Source: CAYPHA01 sp964410215 (GTDB taxonomy: Bacteria > Calditrichota > Calditrichia > Calditrichales > CAYPHA01). From it: a stretch of DNA of 64,000 nucleotides. Below, piece after piece: positions 43,786 through 52,605 of this stretch (its first letter is position 1; the number at the start of each line of letters is the position of its first letter). The translations under genes were made by a program, and so were the position numbers. The stretch is from the NCBI GenBank assembly GCA_964410215.1, contig CAYPHA010000003.1, positions 1-64,000 on the forward strand, read 5' to 3'. A model generated the notes under the pieces. The model saw only the letters and a list, made by a program, of their open reading frames with translations. It had not been told where the DNA came from and searched no databases.

Positions 43786-44552
43786 TGCAGATGACAGAAA
43801 AGCAGAATTTTAGTGAAGGGGAAGAGCTGGTTATATCGTTTGCCAGGACCAAAAATCCGGCTCTGAAACAAAAAATCATTTCTGTCTATGCACCGCTTGT
43901 TAAATACATTATCGGCCGGATAAATGTCACCTATTCGGCAACACTGGACCGTAACGACCTCTATCAATATGGTATCTTGGGTTTACTGAAAGCATTGGAC
44001 CGGTTTGATCCGGACCGCGGTGTGCCCTTCAAGGCCTATGCCTACAAACGCATCAATGGAGAAGTCATCGATGCTCTGCGGAAAGAAGGCCTGATCGGCC
44101 GGGATAAGTATGAAAAAGTTAAACAGCTGGAAAATGCTATCAATGAATTGACCGCTGTCTACGGGAGAGAACCATCTGTGGACGAAGTCTGTGATAAACT
44201 GGGTATTACGGAAGATGAGTACTACTCCAATCTCAATGCCGCGCAACTGACGTATATGACATCGCTCAATACCCGGATCGCTGACGCCGAAGGAGATTTT
44301 ATCTATCGTATTGATACGGTTGTGGATGAGAACCAGTATGCGCCGGATGAGATTCTCATTAAAAAAAATCTCAAAGCCCAGTTGAAAACACTTATCGGAA
44401 AACTGCCCGAAAAGCCCAAACTGATCCTGGCACTTTATTTTTATGAAGAGCTGACACTGGCCGATATCGGCAAAGTGGTCGGCCTGAGTGAAGCACGGAT
44501 TTCTCAGATTTTAAATAAGACACTCCTGGAATTGAAAACCCAACTTGGATAG
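43782..44552 (+). CDS. fliA: Flagellar sigma factor FliA (sigma-28)
   Basis: Directs transcription of late flagellar and chemotaxis genes. The 256-residue protein has sigma regions 2 (DLYQYGILGLLKALDRFDPDRGVPFKAYAYKRI, read in parts), 3 (a helical stretch with REPSVDEVCDKLGI) and 4 (LYFYEELTLADIGKVVGLSEARISQI). This matches the FliA/WhiG group, without the region 1.1 of housekeeping sigma. The start overlaps the small membrane-protein gene. No anti-sigma factor FlgM is encoded in the window. Confidence 0.94.
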   Translation: MMQMTEKQNFSEGEELVISFARTKNPALKQKIISVYAPLVKYIIGRINVTYSATLDRNDLYQYGILGLLKALDRFDPDRGVPFKAYAYKRINGEVIDALRKEGLIGRDKYEKVKQLENAINELTAVYGREPSVDEVCDKLGITEDEYYSNLNAAQLTYMTSLNTRIADAEGDFIYRIDTVVDENQYAPDEILIKKNLKAQLKTLIGKLPEKPKLILALYFYEELTLADIGKVVGLSEARISQILNKTLLELKTQLG

Positions 44553-44561
44553 AATCCGGTA

Positions 44562-44876
44562 ATGAAGGATTATTTGCAGGAACCGGCAACATTTATTGTT
44601 GAATGTAATATACGCCAGTTGCAGGAGCGTCTGGAGAAAGGACAGATGCTCGACGGACGCATCGTTCTGGTTTTATCAGAACATAAATACCTGCTTCGCA
44701 TATTGGGCGTTAATTTGGTCATGGAATCAAAATTACGGTTTAAACGATTTGATGAAGTCAAAGTCAGAGTGCAGAATGTGCACCCAAAATTGCAGTTAGC
44801 GTTACAGTACAGAGTTTCAGACAGGGGACAACCGGGAAGCCCGGACTTTCCCGGCAAAACAGATATTTTAGTCTGA
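44562..44876 (+). CDS. Unknown 104-aa protein after fliA, beta-rich
   Basis: No family recognised with confidence. The core (about 15-85) alternates hydrophobic strands: RLEKGQMLDGRIVLVLSEH, then YLLRILGVNLVMESKL, then VKVRVQNVHPKLQLAL. The pattern 'G-Q-x-L-x-G-x-V ... LL-x-I-x-G ... V-x-V-x-V' resembles the small beta-barrel found in N-terminal parts of some FliK-like proteins, an inference from pattern only. It lies 9 bp after fliA and 30 bp before the kinase gene, so it belongs to the flagellar unit. Confidence 0.65.
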   Translation: MKDYLQEPATFIVECNIRQLQERLEKGQMLDGRIVLVLSEHKYLLRILGVNLVMESKLRFKRFDEVKVRVQNVHPKLQLALQYRVSDRGQPGSPDFPGKTDILV

Positions 44877-44906
44877 CCTCTTCTTATTAAACAGGGCCAC
44901 GTCTTC

Positions 44907-46124
44907 ATGTCCATATCACAGAAACAAGAGAACACCCGGCTGAAAGATTACCAGACGACCATCACTATCCTGGAGCATCTGTCGGATGCGATTTTCATAC
45001 TGAATGGCGAAGGACACATTGAATATGCCAATAAAATGGCGCTCGATATCCTTGGGAGCCGGTTTGATGAACTGCGGGGTCTCGCTTTCCTGGATATCCT
45101 TGATCCGGAATACAGCAGGGCTATGCCGGATCAGGAAACCCCAATGAATAGTTTCCTGGAGAAAATCAACAGCGGAGTGCTGCAGAATGTGGAAATCGAT
45201 CTGGTGTATCATGAATATAAAACACCTGCTGTTATCAGTTTCGGCGTTGTCCGGGATGCCGGGGATCATATTTCTTTTATCATTGTCAGCGCGAAGGATA
45301 TTACAGTCCGAAGGGATCTCGAACACAAACTGAGCCAGCAGCAAATGTTGACGATTGCCAGGGACCGCTACCGCGAACTGGGTGAGATGGCCGTGAGCCT
45401 CGTGCATGAATTGAGTCAGCCCCTGACCACACTGCGCTTGTCTCTTGAACTGACTAATAAACTTGCCGGCATTGGGGAAGAGAAAAAGGAACAGGTCCGG
45501 GCAAATATCGACAAAATGTTAAACCTGGTTTCCAATATGACACGGTCCATTTCCAATGTACGGACTTTTGCTACCCAGGCCGAGGATGAATCCGTGAAAC
45601 CGGTTTCACTGATCAATGCCATAAACGAAGCCAGAGAACTTGTATCCTATGAACTAAAAAACCGGGATATTACCCTCGATGTATCGGAAAAATCACAAAC
45701 ATCCGGCGTTCTCGCCAACCCTATTAACCTGCAGCAGGTATTCGTGACGCTCATCCGGAGTTTCTGGGAACATTTCGATCGGTTCAGCCCTCATGGCATT
45801 GAGCGGGAGGAATGGGATAAACGGATTTCTATCGATATCACCGACAATGATAACAAATGGATTGAAGTCATCTTGTTTGATAATATCGATCTGGATGTCC
45901 AGACTTTCTTAAAATTGGTCAACCGGGAAACAACAGATAATAACAGGGAAAACGGGATGAATCTGCATCTGGCCACGGCGCGTCTTATTATTCATACCCT
46001 GGGCGGTGATTTTCAGGCGCAGTCGCTGCCCTCCGGCGGACGTAAGTATATCATTCGCATCCCGGTGGACCAGAAGGAAGAACGGGACGAGCTGTTCAAT
46101 CTGATCGAAATGCTTCGTGAATAA
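44907..46124 (+). CDS. PAS-domain sensor histidine kinase with degenerate ATPase domain
   Basis: 405 residues without membrane segments. A PAS domain (about 17-135) is followed by a HisKA dimerisation helix with phospho-acceptor His167 in LVHELSQPLTTLRL. The ATPase part is eroded: the N-box Asn is missing (QQVFVTLIRSFWEHFD), the G1 box reads FDNIDLD rather than DNGxG, and only the G2-like GMNLHLATARLIIHTLGG survives. It resembles FleS/FlrB-type cytosolic kinases of polar flagellar cascades, which phosphorylate a sigma-54 activator, fitting the two sigma-54 promoters here. The partner regulator is not in the window, and autophosphorylation is doubtful. Confidence 0.8.
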   Translation: MSISQKQENTRLKDYQTTITILEHLSDAIFILNGEGHIEYANKMALDILGSRFDELRGLAFLDILDPEYSRAMPDQETPMNSFLEKINSGVLQNVEIDLVYHEYKTPAVISFGVVRDAGDHISFIIVSAKDITVRRDLEHKLSQQQMLTIARDRYRELGEMAVSLVHELSQPLTTLRLSLELTNKLAGIGEEKKEQVRANIDKMLNLVSNMTRSISNVRTFATQAEDESVKPVSLINAINEARELVSYELKNRDITLDVSEKSQTSGVLANPINLQQVFVTLIRSFWEHFDRFSPHGIEREEWDKRISIDITDNDNKWIEVILFDNIDLDVQTFLKLVNRETTDNNRENGMNLHLATARLIIHTLGGDFQAQSLPSGGRKYIIRIPVDQKEERDELFNLIEMLRE

Positions 46125-46180
46125 ATAAGGTAAAAAATTCCCCCCTTACGGATAAAAATTCCTCCTCTCTGTATCATCCG

Positions 46181-46194
46181 AAAACCGGCGTTTT
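46181..46194. promoter_or_regulatory. Possible activator site upstream of the flgF promoter
   Basis: AAAACCGGCGTTTT is an inverted repeat (AAAAC/GTTTT around CGGC) about 110 bp upstream of the sigma-54 -24 element, the distance typical of an enhancer for an NtrC-type activator. The evidence is the symmetry and position only. Confidence 0.25.
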
Positions 46195-46300
46195 TAAAAG
46201 TATTTAAACAAAAAACTTAACTACAATAAAAACATATAGTTGTGCAATTTCTCATTTTTGCGGGTGAGCCTTCGGAGCGCTTAAAATGAACTGTGATGAA

Positions 46301-46331
46301 TTGGCACTCTATTTGCATGTTACGATGCAAA
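46301..46331 (+). promoter_or_regulatory. Consensus sigma-54 promoter upstream of flgF
   Basis: TTGGCAC (46301-46307), five bases TCTAT, then TTGCA (46313-46317) matches the sigma-54 consensus exactly, with correct -24/-12 spacing. The predicted transcript start is near 46328, about 20 bp before the flgF ATG. TTTGCAT (46312-46318) and ATGCAAA (46325-46331) form a 7-bp inverted repeat over the -12 region and start site, which may add control. Confidence 0.85.
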
Positions 46332-46347
46332 AATGCGGGAGAAATGC

Positions 46348-47058
46348 ATGCGTATTAATTTACCGGGTTTAAAACAGGCAATGAAAGATCAGTTCGACAA
46401 GAACAATATCGTTGCCAATAATCTCGCCAATATCAATACAATTGGTTTTAAGAAAGATAAAATCTTTTTCGAAGTACTGGATAAAAAGGTCGGCGAAACA
46501 CGGGATGCCGCGCAGCTTACCGATTTTGGTCAGGGGCATCTTGAAGAGACGAATAATCCTCTTGATCTCGCCATTTCAGGCAGGGGCTTCTTTACGGTTG
46601 AAACGGAAAACGGCATGGCCTTCACGAGGGAAGGACATTTCAAGCTGGATCAGAACGGTATTTTACGCACAACCGATGGCCATGCTGTAATGGGCCACGG
46701 AGGAATGATCGCACTAAATATCGGTCCGCACGAACCGGAAAATGTCGTAATAACCCAAAGTGGCGAGGTGCTGGTAGGTGATGAACAGGTGGGCGAGCTG
46801 CTCATATCCGACTTTGAAAATCTTAATAATCTGAAGAAAGCGGGAAGTAACCTGTTTGTGGCCACGGAAGAGGCCGTCGGTTTTGAACCCGGGCAGGTCA
46901 CGATACAGCAGGGTTTTCTGGAACGGTCGAACGTCAATCCGGCCCAGGAAATGATCGACCTTATCAGTATACAGCGTGAGTTTGAAAGTGTTCAGAAAAT
47001 GGTTCGGACCATGGATAATATTTTCAATTCCGCCGTTAATCAGCTTGGTAAATACTAG
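46348..47058 (+). CDS. flgF: Flagellar proximal rod protein FlgF
   Basis: Rod protein of the FlgE/F/G family, 236 residues. The N-terminus has NNIVANNLANINTIGFKKD and the C-terminus VNPAQEMIDLISIQREFESVQKMVRTMD. ATG 46348 is chosen over 46333 because GGGAGA (46337-46342) lies at the right distance. The near neighbour flgG is the paralogue with the higher match to distal rod, so this one is taken as FlgF. Confidence 0.9.
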   Translation: MRINLPGLKQAMKDQFDKNNIVANNLANINTIGFKKDKIFFEVLDKKVGETRDAAQLTDFGQGHLEETNNPLDLAISGRGFFTVETENGMAFTREGHFKLDQNGILRTTDGHAVMGHGGMIALNIGPHEPENVVITQSGEVLVGDEQVGELLISDFENLNNLKKAGSNLFVATEEAVGFEPGQVTIQQGFLERSNVNPAQEMIDLISIQREFESVQKMVRTMDNIFNSAVNQLGKY

Positions 47059-47070
47059 AAGGGAGTACAT

Positions 47071-47859
47071 ATGTTACGAGCTTTGAAGACAGCGGCACTC
47101 GGTATGGCCGCTCAACAGCTCAATGTGGATGTGATTGCAAATAACCTGGCAAATGTCAATACAACGGGTTACAAGAAAACATCGATTGAATTCCAGGATC
47201 TCCTGTATGAGACCATTCAATCGGGGAACCGCGACCGCAGGCAGGGGGATGCCAAACCCACACCCATACAGATAGGCCTTGGTAACAAACCGATCTCAAC
47301 CTATCGTTCCTTTTCGGAAGGTACCATTGCGGAAACAGGTAATACCCTGGATTTTGCGATTAACGGACGCGGATTTATACCGGTGGAGATGCCTGATGGC
47401 TCTTACAGCTATACCCGTGATGGTGCGTTAAAAATCAATTCGGAAGGTATCCTGGTGACGAATTCGGGATTGAAAGTGTACCCGGAAATTACACTCCCGG
47501 ACAATATCACCAGTCTTCGAATCAGCCAGGATGGTGTGATTACGGCCTTATTGTCCGGTCAGACGGAACCCGAAGAAATCGGACAGTTTGAGCTCGCCAG
47601 TTTTATGAATCCTGCAGGCCTGGCTGCTACGGGCGGTAACCTGTATAGCGTAACCGAAGCATCCGGAGAACCAATGTTCGGTGTACCCGGTGAGGAGAGC
47701 ATGGGCACATTGATTCAGGGATACCTGGAAAAATCCAATGTGGATGTGGCCCAGGAGATGATCAATCTGATCGTTGCCCAGCGGGCCTATGAAATCAATT
47801 CCAAGGCGATCCGGACGGCGGATGACCTGATGGCGATGACAAATAATCTGAAACGATAG
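47071..47859 (+). CDS. flgG: Flagellar distal rod protein FlgG
   Basis: Builds the distal rod through the periplasm. The start MLRALKTAALGMAAQQLNVD with ANNLANVNTTGYKK, and the end KSNVDVAQEMINLIVAQRAYEINSKAIRTADDLM, are characteristic. At 262 residues the length equals the well-conserved FlgG size, which indicates a rod for a standard periplasm width. It follows flgF by 12 bp. Confidence 0.95.
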   Translation: MLRALKTAALGMAAQQLNVDVIANNLANVNTTGYKKTSIEFQDLLYETIQSGNRDRRQGDAKPTPIQIGLGNKPISTYRSFSEGTIAETGNTLDFAINGRGFIPVEMPDGSYSYTRDGALKINSEGILVTNSGLKVYPEITLPDNITSLRISQDGVITALLSGQTEPEEIGQFELASFMNPAGLAATGGNLYSVTEASGEPMFGVPGEESMGTLIQGYLEKSNVDVAQEMINLIVAQRAYEINSKAIRTADDLMAMTNNLKR

Positions 47860-47867
47860 TTGGAAAG

Positions 47868-48575
47868 ATGCGAGCCAGAATTCTGTTTTATAGTGTGGTA
47901 CTGATACTTATGGCCGTTCAGCATTCATTGAGCGGAACACCTGAAGAACGGGTATATGAAGCGATTCAGAAATTCTTCGAAACGGCATACGAAGACGAGA
48001 ATGCAATGCTGGACCTGAACGTGAACCGTGTCCCCGAAGCTTTCCTCACGGAAACCTTAAACCGTGAAATCAGGGTATCGACGCAGCGCAATGTACCGAG
48101 GCTCGGCAGGCAAACAGTATGGGTGGAAGCCTGGGATGGCCCTGTCATGGCGGACAAAACGCCGGTCAGCATCGACATTGCCCTGGTAATGCCCGTGTGT
48201 GTTTCGCTGGAAAAAATAGACCGTCACGGTACCCTTTCCTCAAAGAATGTCGGCCTGGAAAGAAGGCGTATCGAAAGAGACCCTGATACGATTTATAAAA
48301 CAACGGATGCAATCCTGAATATGCAGAGCACGCGTGTGATTAGAAAGGGAAATATCATTCAGTCGCGATTCGTGCGCATACCGCCTGAGATCAATGTGGG
48401 TGACCAGGTCCGTTTGAAGATCAGAACAAGCCGGCTGGTAATAACGACGACAGGTATCGCCAAGCAGGAAGGAGCGAAGGGAGAAACGATAAGTGTTTTA
48501 TGTGAATCCACGGGAAAGCGCATCGAAGGCGTGGTGGCTTCGCCGTCACTGGTGATTGTTGATCAGGAGATATAA
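47868..48575 (+). CDS. flgA: P-ring chaperone FlgA
   Basis: Periplasmic chaperone for FlgI. The signal peptide is MRARILFYSVVLILMAVQHSLSG. The C-terminal SAF/ChapFlgA domain includes RVIRKGNIIQSRFVRIPPEINVGDQVRLKI and a final EGVVASPSLVIVDQE. Length is 235 residues. It is placed directly before flgH and flgI. Confidence 0.9.
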   Translation: MRARILFYSVVLILMAVQHSLSGTPEERVYEAIQKFFETAYEDENAMLDLNVNRVPEAFLTETLNREIRVSTQRNVPRLGRQTVWVEAWDGPVMADKTPVSIDIALVMPVCVSLEKIDRHGTLSSKNVGLERRRIERDPDTIYKTTDAILNMQSTRVIRKGNIIQSRFVRIPPEINVGDQVRLKIRTSRLVITTTGIAKQEGAKGETISVLCESTGKRIEGVVASPSLVIVDQEI

Positions 48576-48577
48576 TA

Positions 48578-49177
48578 ATGAAATTTGTGACCGCACTTTT
48601 ATTGTGCACGTGTTTACAGGGCGGCTTTTTACAGGCCCAATCACTTTATTCTGATATAAAGGCACGAAATGTTGGGGATATCCTTTCCGTGATTATTGTG
48701 GAGTCGGCAAACGCTTCCCAGGAATCAAAAAATAAGAACAGATCGGAAAGCGACATGAAAACCGATGCATCTGTCAATGGCAACATGACGGATTTTCTGC
48801 CCGTGTTCGGTGCCAGTGCATCCAGCGGATCATCGTACGACGGATCGAACGGGAGTGAACAGCGCGACCGTCTGACCGGAAAAATGACGGTACGGATCAT
48901 GGAAAAATCGGAAGGCGGTATGTTTAAGATAAAAGGAGAGAGAAAGCTGGAGGTAAACGGTGAATCCAATCTCATGCAGCTGGAGGGGTATGTCCGACCA
49001 AGGGATATTACCACGAACAATACCGTATTGTCCTACCAGGTAGCGGATGCCAAAATTACCTATCGCAAAGGCGGACTGGCCAACAAGGTCATGGGGCCGG
49101 GTACCGTTACTAAATTATTCACAGGAATCGTCGGACTGGTCGCGCTTGCCGTAGCCGGGGGCTTGCTGGTTCTGTAA
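48578..49177 (+). CDS. flgH: L-ring protein FlgH (no lipobox seen)
   Basis: Forms the outer-membrane bushing of the rod. It is 199 residues, with SLYSDIKARNVGDILSVIIVESANAS, DFLPVFGASASSG and the C-terminal YVRPRDITTNNTVLSYQVADAKITYRKGG (read in parts), all family features. FlgH is normally a lipoprotein; here the signal MKFVTALLLCTCLQGGFLQAQ ends in a signal peptidase I-like site and the cysteines (LLCTC) lack a small residue before them, so lipidation is doubtful. Confidence 0.92.
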   Translation: MKFVTALLLCTCLQGGFLQAQSLYSDIKARNVGDILSVIIVESANASQESKNKNRSESDMKTDASVNGNMTDFLPVFGASASSGSSYDGSNGSEQRDRLTGKMTVRIMEKSEGGMFKIKGERKLEVNGESNLMQLEGYVRPRDITTNNTVLSYQVADAKITYRKGGLANKVMGPGTVTKLFTGIVGLVALAVAGGLLVL

Positions 49178-49191
49178 AGGGGAGAACGACA

Positions 49192-50340
49192 TTGAACAGA
49201 TTATATGTATCAGGCATCCTGATATTCCTGATCGTAATCGGCTTAAGGACGGAAAAGGTCTTTGCCGATGTTCGCATTAAGGATATCGTATCGATCGAGA
49301 ACGCCCACCAGATTTCACTCATCGGCTATGGATTGGTTGTCGGCCTTGATGGTACGGGTGACCGCACAACAGGCAGAAGAGGCGCGATTTTTACAGTTCA
49401 GAGTATCAGTAATATGCTCGATAAGTTCGGTATTACTGTTCCGAATGAACAGTTGCGGACGCGTAATGTCGCCGCGGTGATGGTGACGACCAAAATGCCT
49501 TCCTTCAGCCGGGTGGGTTCGCAGTTTGATGTCACTGTTTCATCTCTGGGCGATGCCACCAGTTTGGAAGGGGGCGTCTTACTTGTAACCCCGCTTATGG
49601 ATGCATCCGGCATGCATTACGGGATGGCCCAGGGACCATTGTCTGTAGGCGGTTTCAATGTACAGACGGATGCAGGAGAAAAATTGAAACGGAACCATGC
49701 GCTGGTCGGTCGTGTCCCCAGCGGCGGCTACATCACGGTGCAGCCACCGAATCAGAATATCGACACGACCAAGCCGTTACGTCTCTTTCTGATTGATCCG
49801 GATTTTGTGACATCGAAGCGTATTGCCGACGAAATTAATCTGAACCTGATACCGGTTGCCGGAACGTCTTACGCACAATCCGTCAGCCCCAGCGTGGTCG
49901 AACTGAGTTTTCCGGACACGATTTCCTCGGAAGCGCAGGCGGTTGAATTTATTGCCGCCGTTGAAACCCTTATTGTTCAGGCAGATGTTGAAGCCCGTGT
50001 TGTTATCAATGAACGCACGGGCACCATTGTAGCTGGTGGTACCGTAACCATAGATGAAGTCATGATCTCTCACGGCAATCTGACCATTCATACCATGAGC
50101 ACACCGGTTATTTCACAACCGGCTCCATTCAGCAGAGTGGGTGAAACGGTAGTTGCCCAGGTTACCCGCACCCGTGCAGAGGAGGAAACCGCCAGGAATG
50201 CCGTAATACGACAGACGGCAACGGTAAGCGAACTGGCTTCCTCATTGAATGCCCTGGGCCTCAAACCGCGTGATATTATAGCCATTTTCCAGGCGATCAA
50301 ACAAGCCGGGGCGCTGCGGGCTAAACTGATTATCAATTAG
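49192..50340 (+). CDS. flgI: P-ring protein FlgI
   Basis: Forms the peptidoglycan ring of the basal body. A signal peptide (about 1-25) precedes VRIKDIVSIENAHQISLIGYGLVVGLDGTGD, and NVAAVMVTTKMPSFSRVGSQFDVTVSSLGDA and LNALGLKPRDIIAIFQAIKQAGALRAKL are diagnostic. The start is TTG 49192, with AAGGGGAGA ending seven bases upstream. Length is 382 residues. Confidence 0.95.
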   Translation: MNRLYVSGILIFLIVIGLRTEKVFADVRIKDIVSIENAHQISLIGYGLVVGLDGTGDRTTGRRGAIFTVQSISNMLDKFGITVPNEQLRTRNVAAVMVTTKMPSFSRVGSQFDVTVSSLGDATSLEGGVLLVTPLMDASGMHYGMAQGPLSVGGFNVQTDAGEKLKRNHALVGRVPSGGYITVQPPNQNIDTTKPLRLFLIDPDFVTSKRIADEINLNLIPVAGTSYAQSVSPSVVELSFPDTISSEAQAVEFIAAVETLIVQADVEARVVINERTGTIVAGGTVTIDEVMISHGNLTIHTMSTPVISQPAPFSRVGETVVAQVTRTRAEEETARNAVIRQTATVSELASSLNALGLKPRDIIAIFQAIKQAGALRAKLIIN

Positions 50341-50351
50341 GATATAATTTT

Positions 50352-50714
50352 ATGAGTACAATCGATACCCGTTCCATACATATTACCGGTCAAAAAGTGG
50401 ACCCGGAGGTTAAGAAGAATAAAGAGCTGCAGGATGCGAGCAAACAACTCGAATCCGTCTTCCTCAGCCAGATGATTAAGGTGATGGAACAGACCATACC
50501 CAGGGATAAAAATTCCGGTTCGGGAAATCTGGCGAAAATGATGTTCTCGTCGGTTATGGGAAAAGCCATCTCTGAACAGGGTGGAATCGGATTGGCCGAC
50601 TTTATCTATAAATCGTTACTGGAAACCGGCGAGAATCCGCTGGATAAGATCAAATCAGGAACGAATGTGGAAGCACTGTATCATATTAATTCATTAAGGG
50701 GAAATGATGAATAG
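50352..50714 (+). CDS. flgJ: Rod-binding protein FlgJ, N-terminal domain only
   Basis: 120-residue protein equivalent to the rod-cap half of FlgJ, with KELQDASKQLESVFLSQMIKVME and MMFSSVMGKAISEQGGIGLADFIYKSL. The C-terminal muramidase domain of enteric FlgJ is absent, as in many phyla, so a separate peptidoglycan hydrolase must open the wall. It overlaps flgN by 11 nt. Confidence 0.88.
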   Translation: MSTIDTRSIHITGQKVDPEVKKNKELQDASKQLESVFLSQMIKVMEQTIPRDKNSGSGNLAKMMFSSVMGKAISEQGGIGLADFIYKSLLETGENPLDKIKSGTNVEALYHINSLRGNDE

Positions 50715-51237
50715 TACAGCCAGGGAATTTAAAAATGTATCGCCCGATGAACTGTATCAGGTTCTGATCCAGGAAGTGAATATGTATCGTTCATTGGCGG
50801 AAGTGATGGGGGAAATGCAGGTCGCGATTATTAAAGGTGATATTGACCGGTTACAGATGACAACCGCGCGTGAGCAGTCCATCGTGAAAAAGGCGAACGG
50901 ACTCACTGAGCTGCGTTATGCGATGCTCAAGCATGTATACCTGTCAGAAGGTATTAAAGAAAGGCCCATCACCATTAAAAATCTCATTACCCATTCTTCG
51001 GGGAATTTTGACCGGGCCTGGACGGAAGTGGACAAACAATTACACGAAATTGTGGCCGAAATTCAGAGACTGAATCAGGAAAATAAACGATTACTCGAAG
51101 TTTCTCTCGGTTTTGTCCGGGAATTGATTCAACGGGTCTATGCCGAACACGAAAAAGATATGATGCAACTGTATTCCAGGGATGGTTCGGTATCCAGGAA
51201 TGTGAAGGATTCAAAACATTTGGATGTTAACATATAG
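50704..51237 (+). CDS. flgN: FlgN-like chaperone for hook-filament junction proteins
   Basis: Cytoplasmic export chaperone for FlgK and FlgL. It is 177 residues, nearly all helical, with ELYQVLIQEVNMYRSLAEVM at the N-terminus and a long coiled coil ending LLEVSLGFVRELIQRVYAEHE. Sequence conservation in this family is low; the call rests on this pattern and on the place directly before flgK. Confidence 0.8.
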   Translation: MMNSTAREFKNVSPDELYQVLIQEVNMYRSLAEVMGEMQVAIIKGDIDRLQMTTAREQSIVKKANGLTELRYAMLKHVYLSEGIKERPITIKNLITHSSGNFDRAWTEVDKQLHEIVAEIQRLNQENKRLLEVSLGFVRELIQRVYAEHEKDMMQLYSRDGSVSRNVKDSKHLDVNI

Positions 51238-51246
51238 AGAAAAAAA

Positions 51247-52593
51247 ATGTCAATAGCAAAACTGTTCGAAATCGGCAAGCGGTCCTTACTGGCCTACCAG
51301 TCGGCTATCAATACCACAACGGATAATATCTCCAATGCAAACAGGGAAGAATATTCGCGGAAACGTGTCAATTTAACAAACATACCGGCGGCCGTTTCCG
51401 GGTATGGCGTTGATACACGTGATGCCATCCGCATGCGTCATAAATTTGCGGAATATCAGCTCTGGAGCGAAAATCAGGATTATGGCCGTCATGAAACAAT
51501 GGAAATGGTCCTTTCCCAGTTGGAAGGAACCTTTGCCGATGACACGGAAGCCGGTATCTCCAATGTTCTCTCACAGTTCTGGAGTGCCTGGAACGATCTG
51601 GCTAATGACCCGGAAAGCTCTTATGCCCGGACGATCGTCCGGGACCGTGCTACAATGCTTACGAACAGCTTTAACCGCATTTACAAGGAATTGAAGGGAT
51701 TCAAGCCGAAGCTTATCCCCGAAATACGCGACAGCATTTCTGAAGTAAACCAGATGATCAATCAGATTTCAGAAATCAATAAACAGTTGAAGATCGCCAG
51801 TTCACCGGATCTGCTCGATGAACGTGACCGGATGATTACCGAGCTTTCTAAAATGATCAATATTAATGTGACAGAGAAGAAAAACGGAGAAGTCAGCATA
51901 TTTGTTGACGGTTTTATCCTCGTGCAGGATAATGTCGTGAACGAACTGGAAGTGGATACGGTTTCGCGGGATGGGGATAATTTTGTTGAAGTGCGCCTTA
52001 AGGATATGCCCCATTCGCCTACCATCCGGTCGGGTGGAATTTCCAGTATGATTGATACCTATAACACGATTATCCCCGATTATCTGGACAAACTCAACAA
52101 CCTGGCCATAAACATTGTTGAGCGGGTTAATGAGGTTCATGCCTCGGGTTATAATATCAGCGGCGTCAGCGGGGTGAATTTTTTTAATCCCAATCTGACC
52201 GGTGCCGGAGATATGCAATTGAATGAAGCCGTTTATAATGATCCTTCCCTGATTGCTACCCGGGCATCGGGCGAAGGCGAGGGAAGTGCCAGCATTGCCC
52301 AGGCCATCACAGGTATCCAGTTCGAACAGATTGTCAACGGTGTTTCGGCAAACGAATATTACACATCCATGCTTACAGAACTGGGCAGCCGGATCCAGGA
52401 AAGCCAGTTTGTTTACCGCAGCCAGGAGATGATCATTCAACAACTGCAGAATCAGAAAGAATCGGTAACCGGGGTATCCATGGATGAGGAAATGACGAAA
52501 TTGATTCAGTATCAGCAGGCTTATGAGGCATCGGCCCGTTTGGTTACGACGGTCAATGAAATGGTCGATACCTTGCTGAATATGGCATATTAA
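51247..52593 (+). CDS. flgK: Hook-filament junction protein FlgK
   Basis: First junction protein between hook and filament. The N-terminus has FEIGKRSLLAYQSAINTTTDNISNANREEYSRKR (read in parts), and the C-terminus QAYEASARLVTTVNEMVDTLLNM is typical. At 448 residues it is shorter than enteric FlgK (about 550) because the central surface domains are reduced. Confidence 0.93.
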   Translation: MSIAKLFEIGKRSLLAYQSAINTTTDNISNANREEYSRKRVNLTNIPAAVSGYGVDTRDAIRMRHKFAEYQLWSENQDYGRHETMEMVLSQLEGTFADDTEAGISNVLSQFWSAWNDLANDPESSYARTIVRDRATMLTNSFNRIYKELKGFKPKLIPEIRDSISEVNQMINQISEINKQLKIASSPDLLDERDRMITELSKMININVTEKKNGEVSIFVDGFILVQDNVVNELEVDTVSRDGDNFVEVRLKDMPHSPTIRSGGISSMIDTYNTIIPDYLDKLNNLAINIVERVNEVHASGYNISGVSGVNFFNPNLTGAGDMQLNEAVYNDPSLIATRASGEGEGSASIAQAITGIQFEQIVNGVSANEYYTSMLTELGSRIQESQFVYRSQEMIIQQLQNQKESVTGVSMDEEMTKLIQYQQAYEASARLVTTVNEMVDTLLNMAY

Positions 52594-52605
52594 CAGGGAG
52601 CATCT

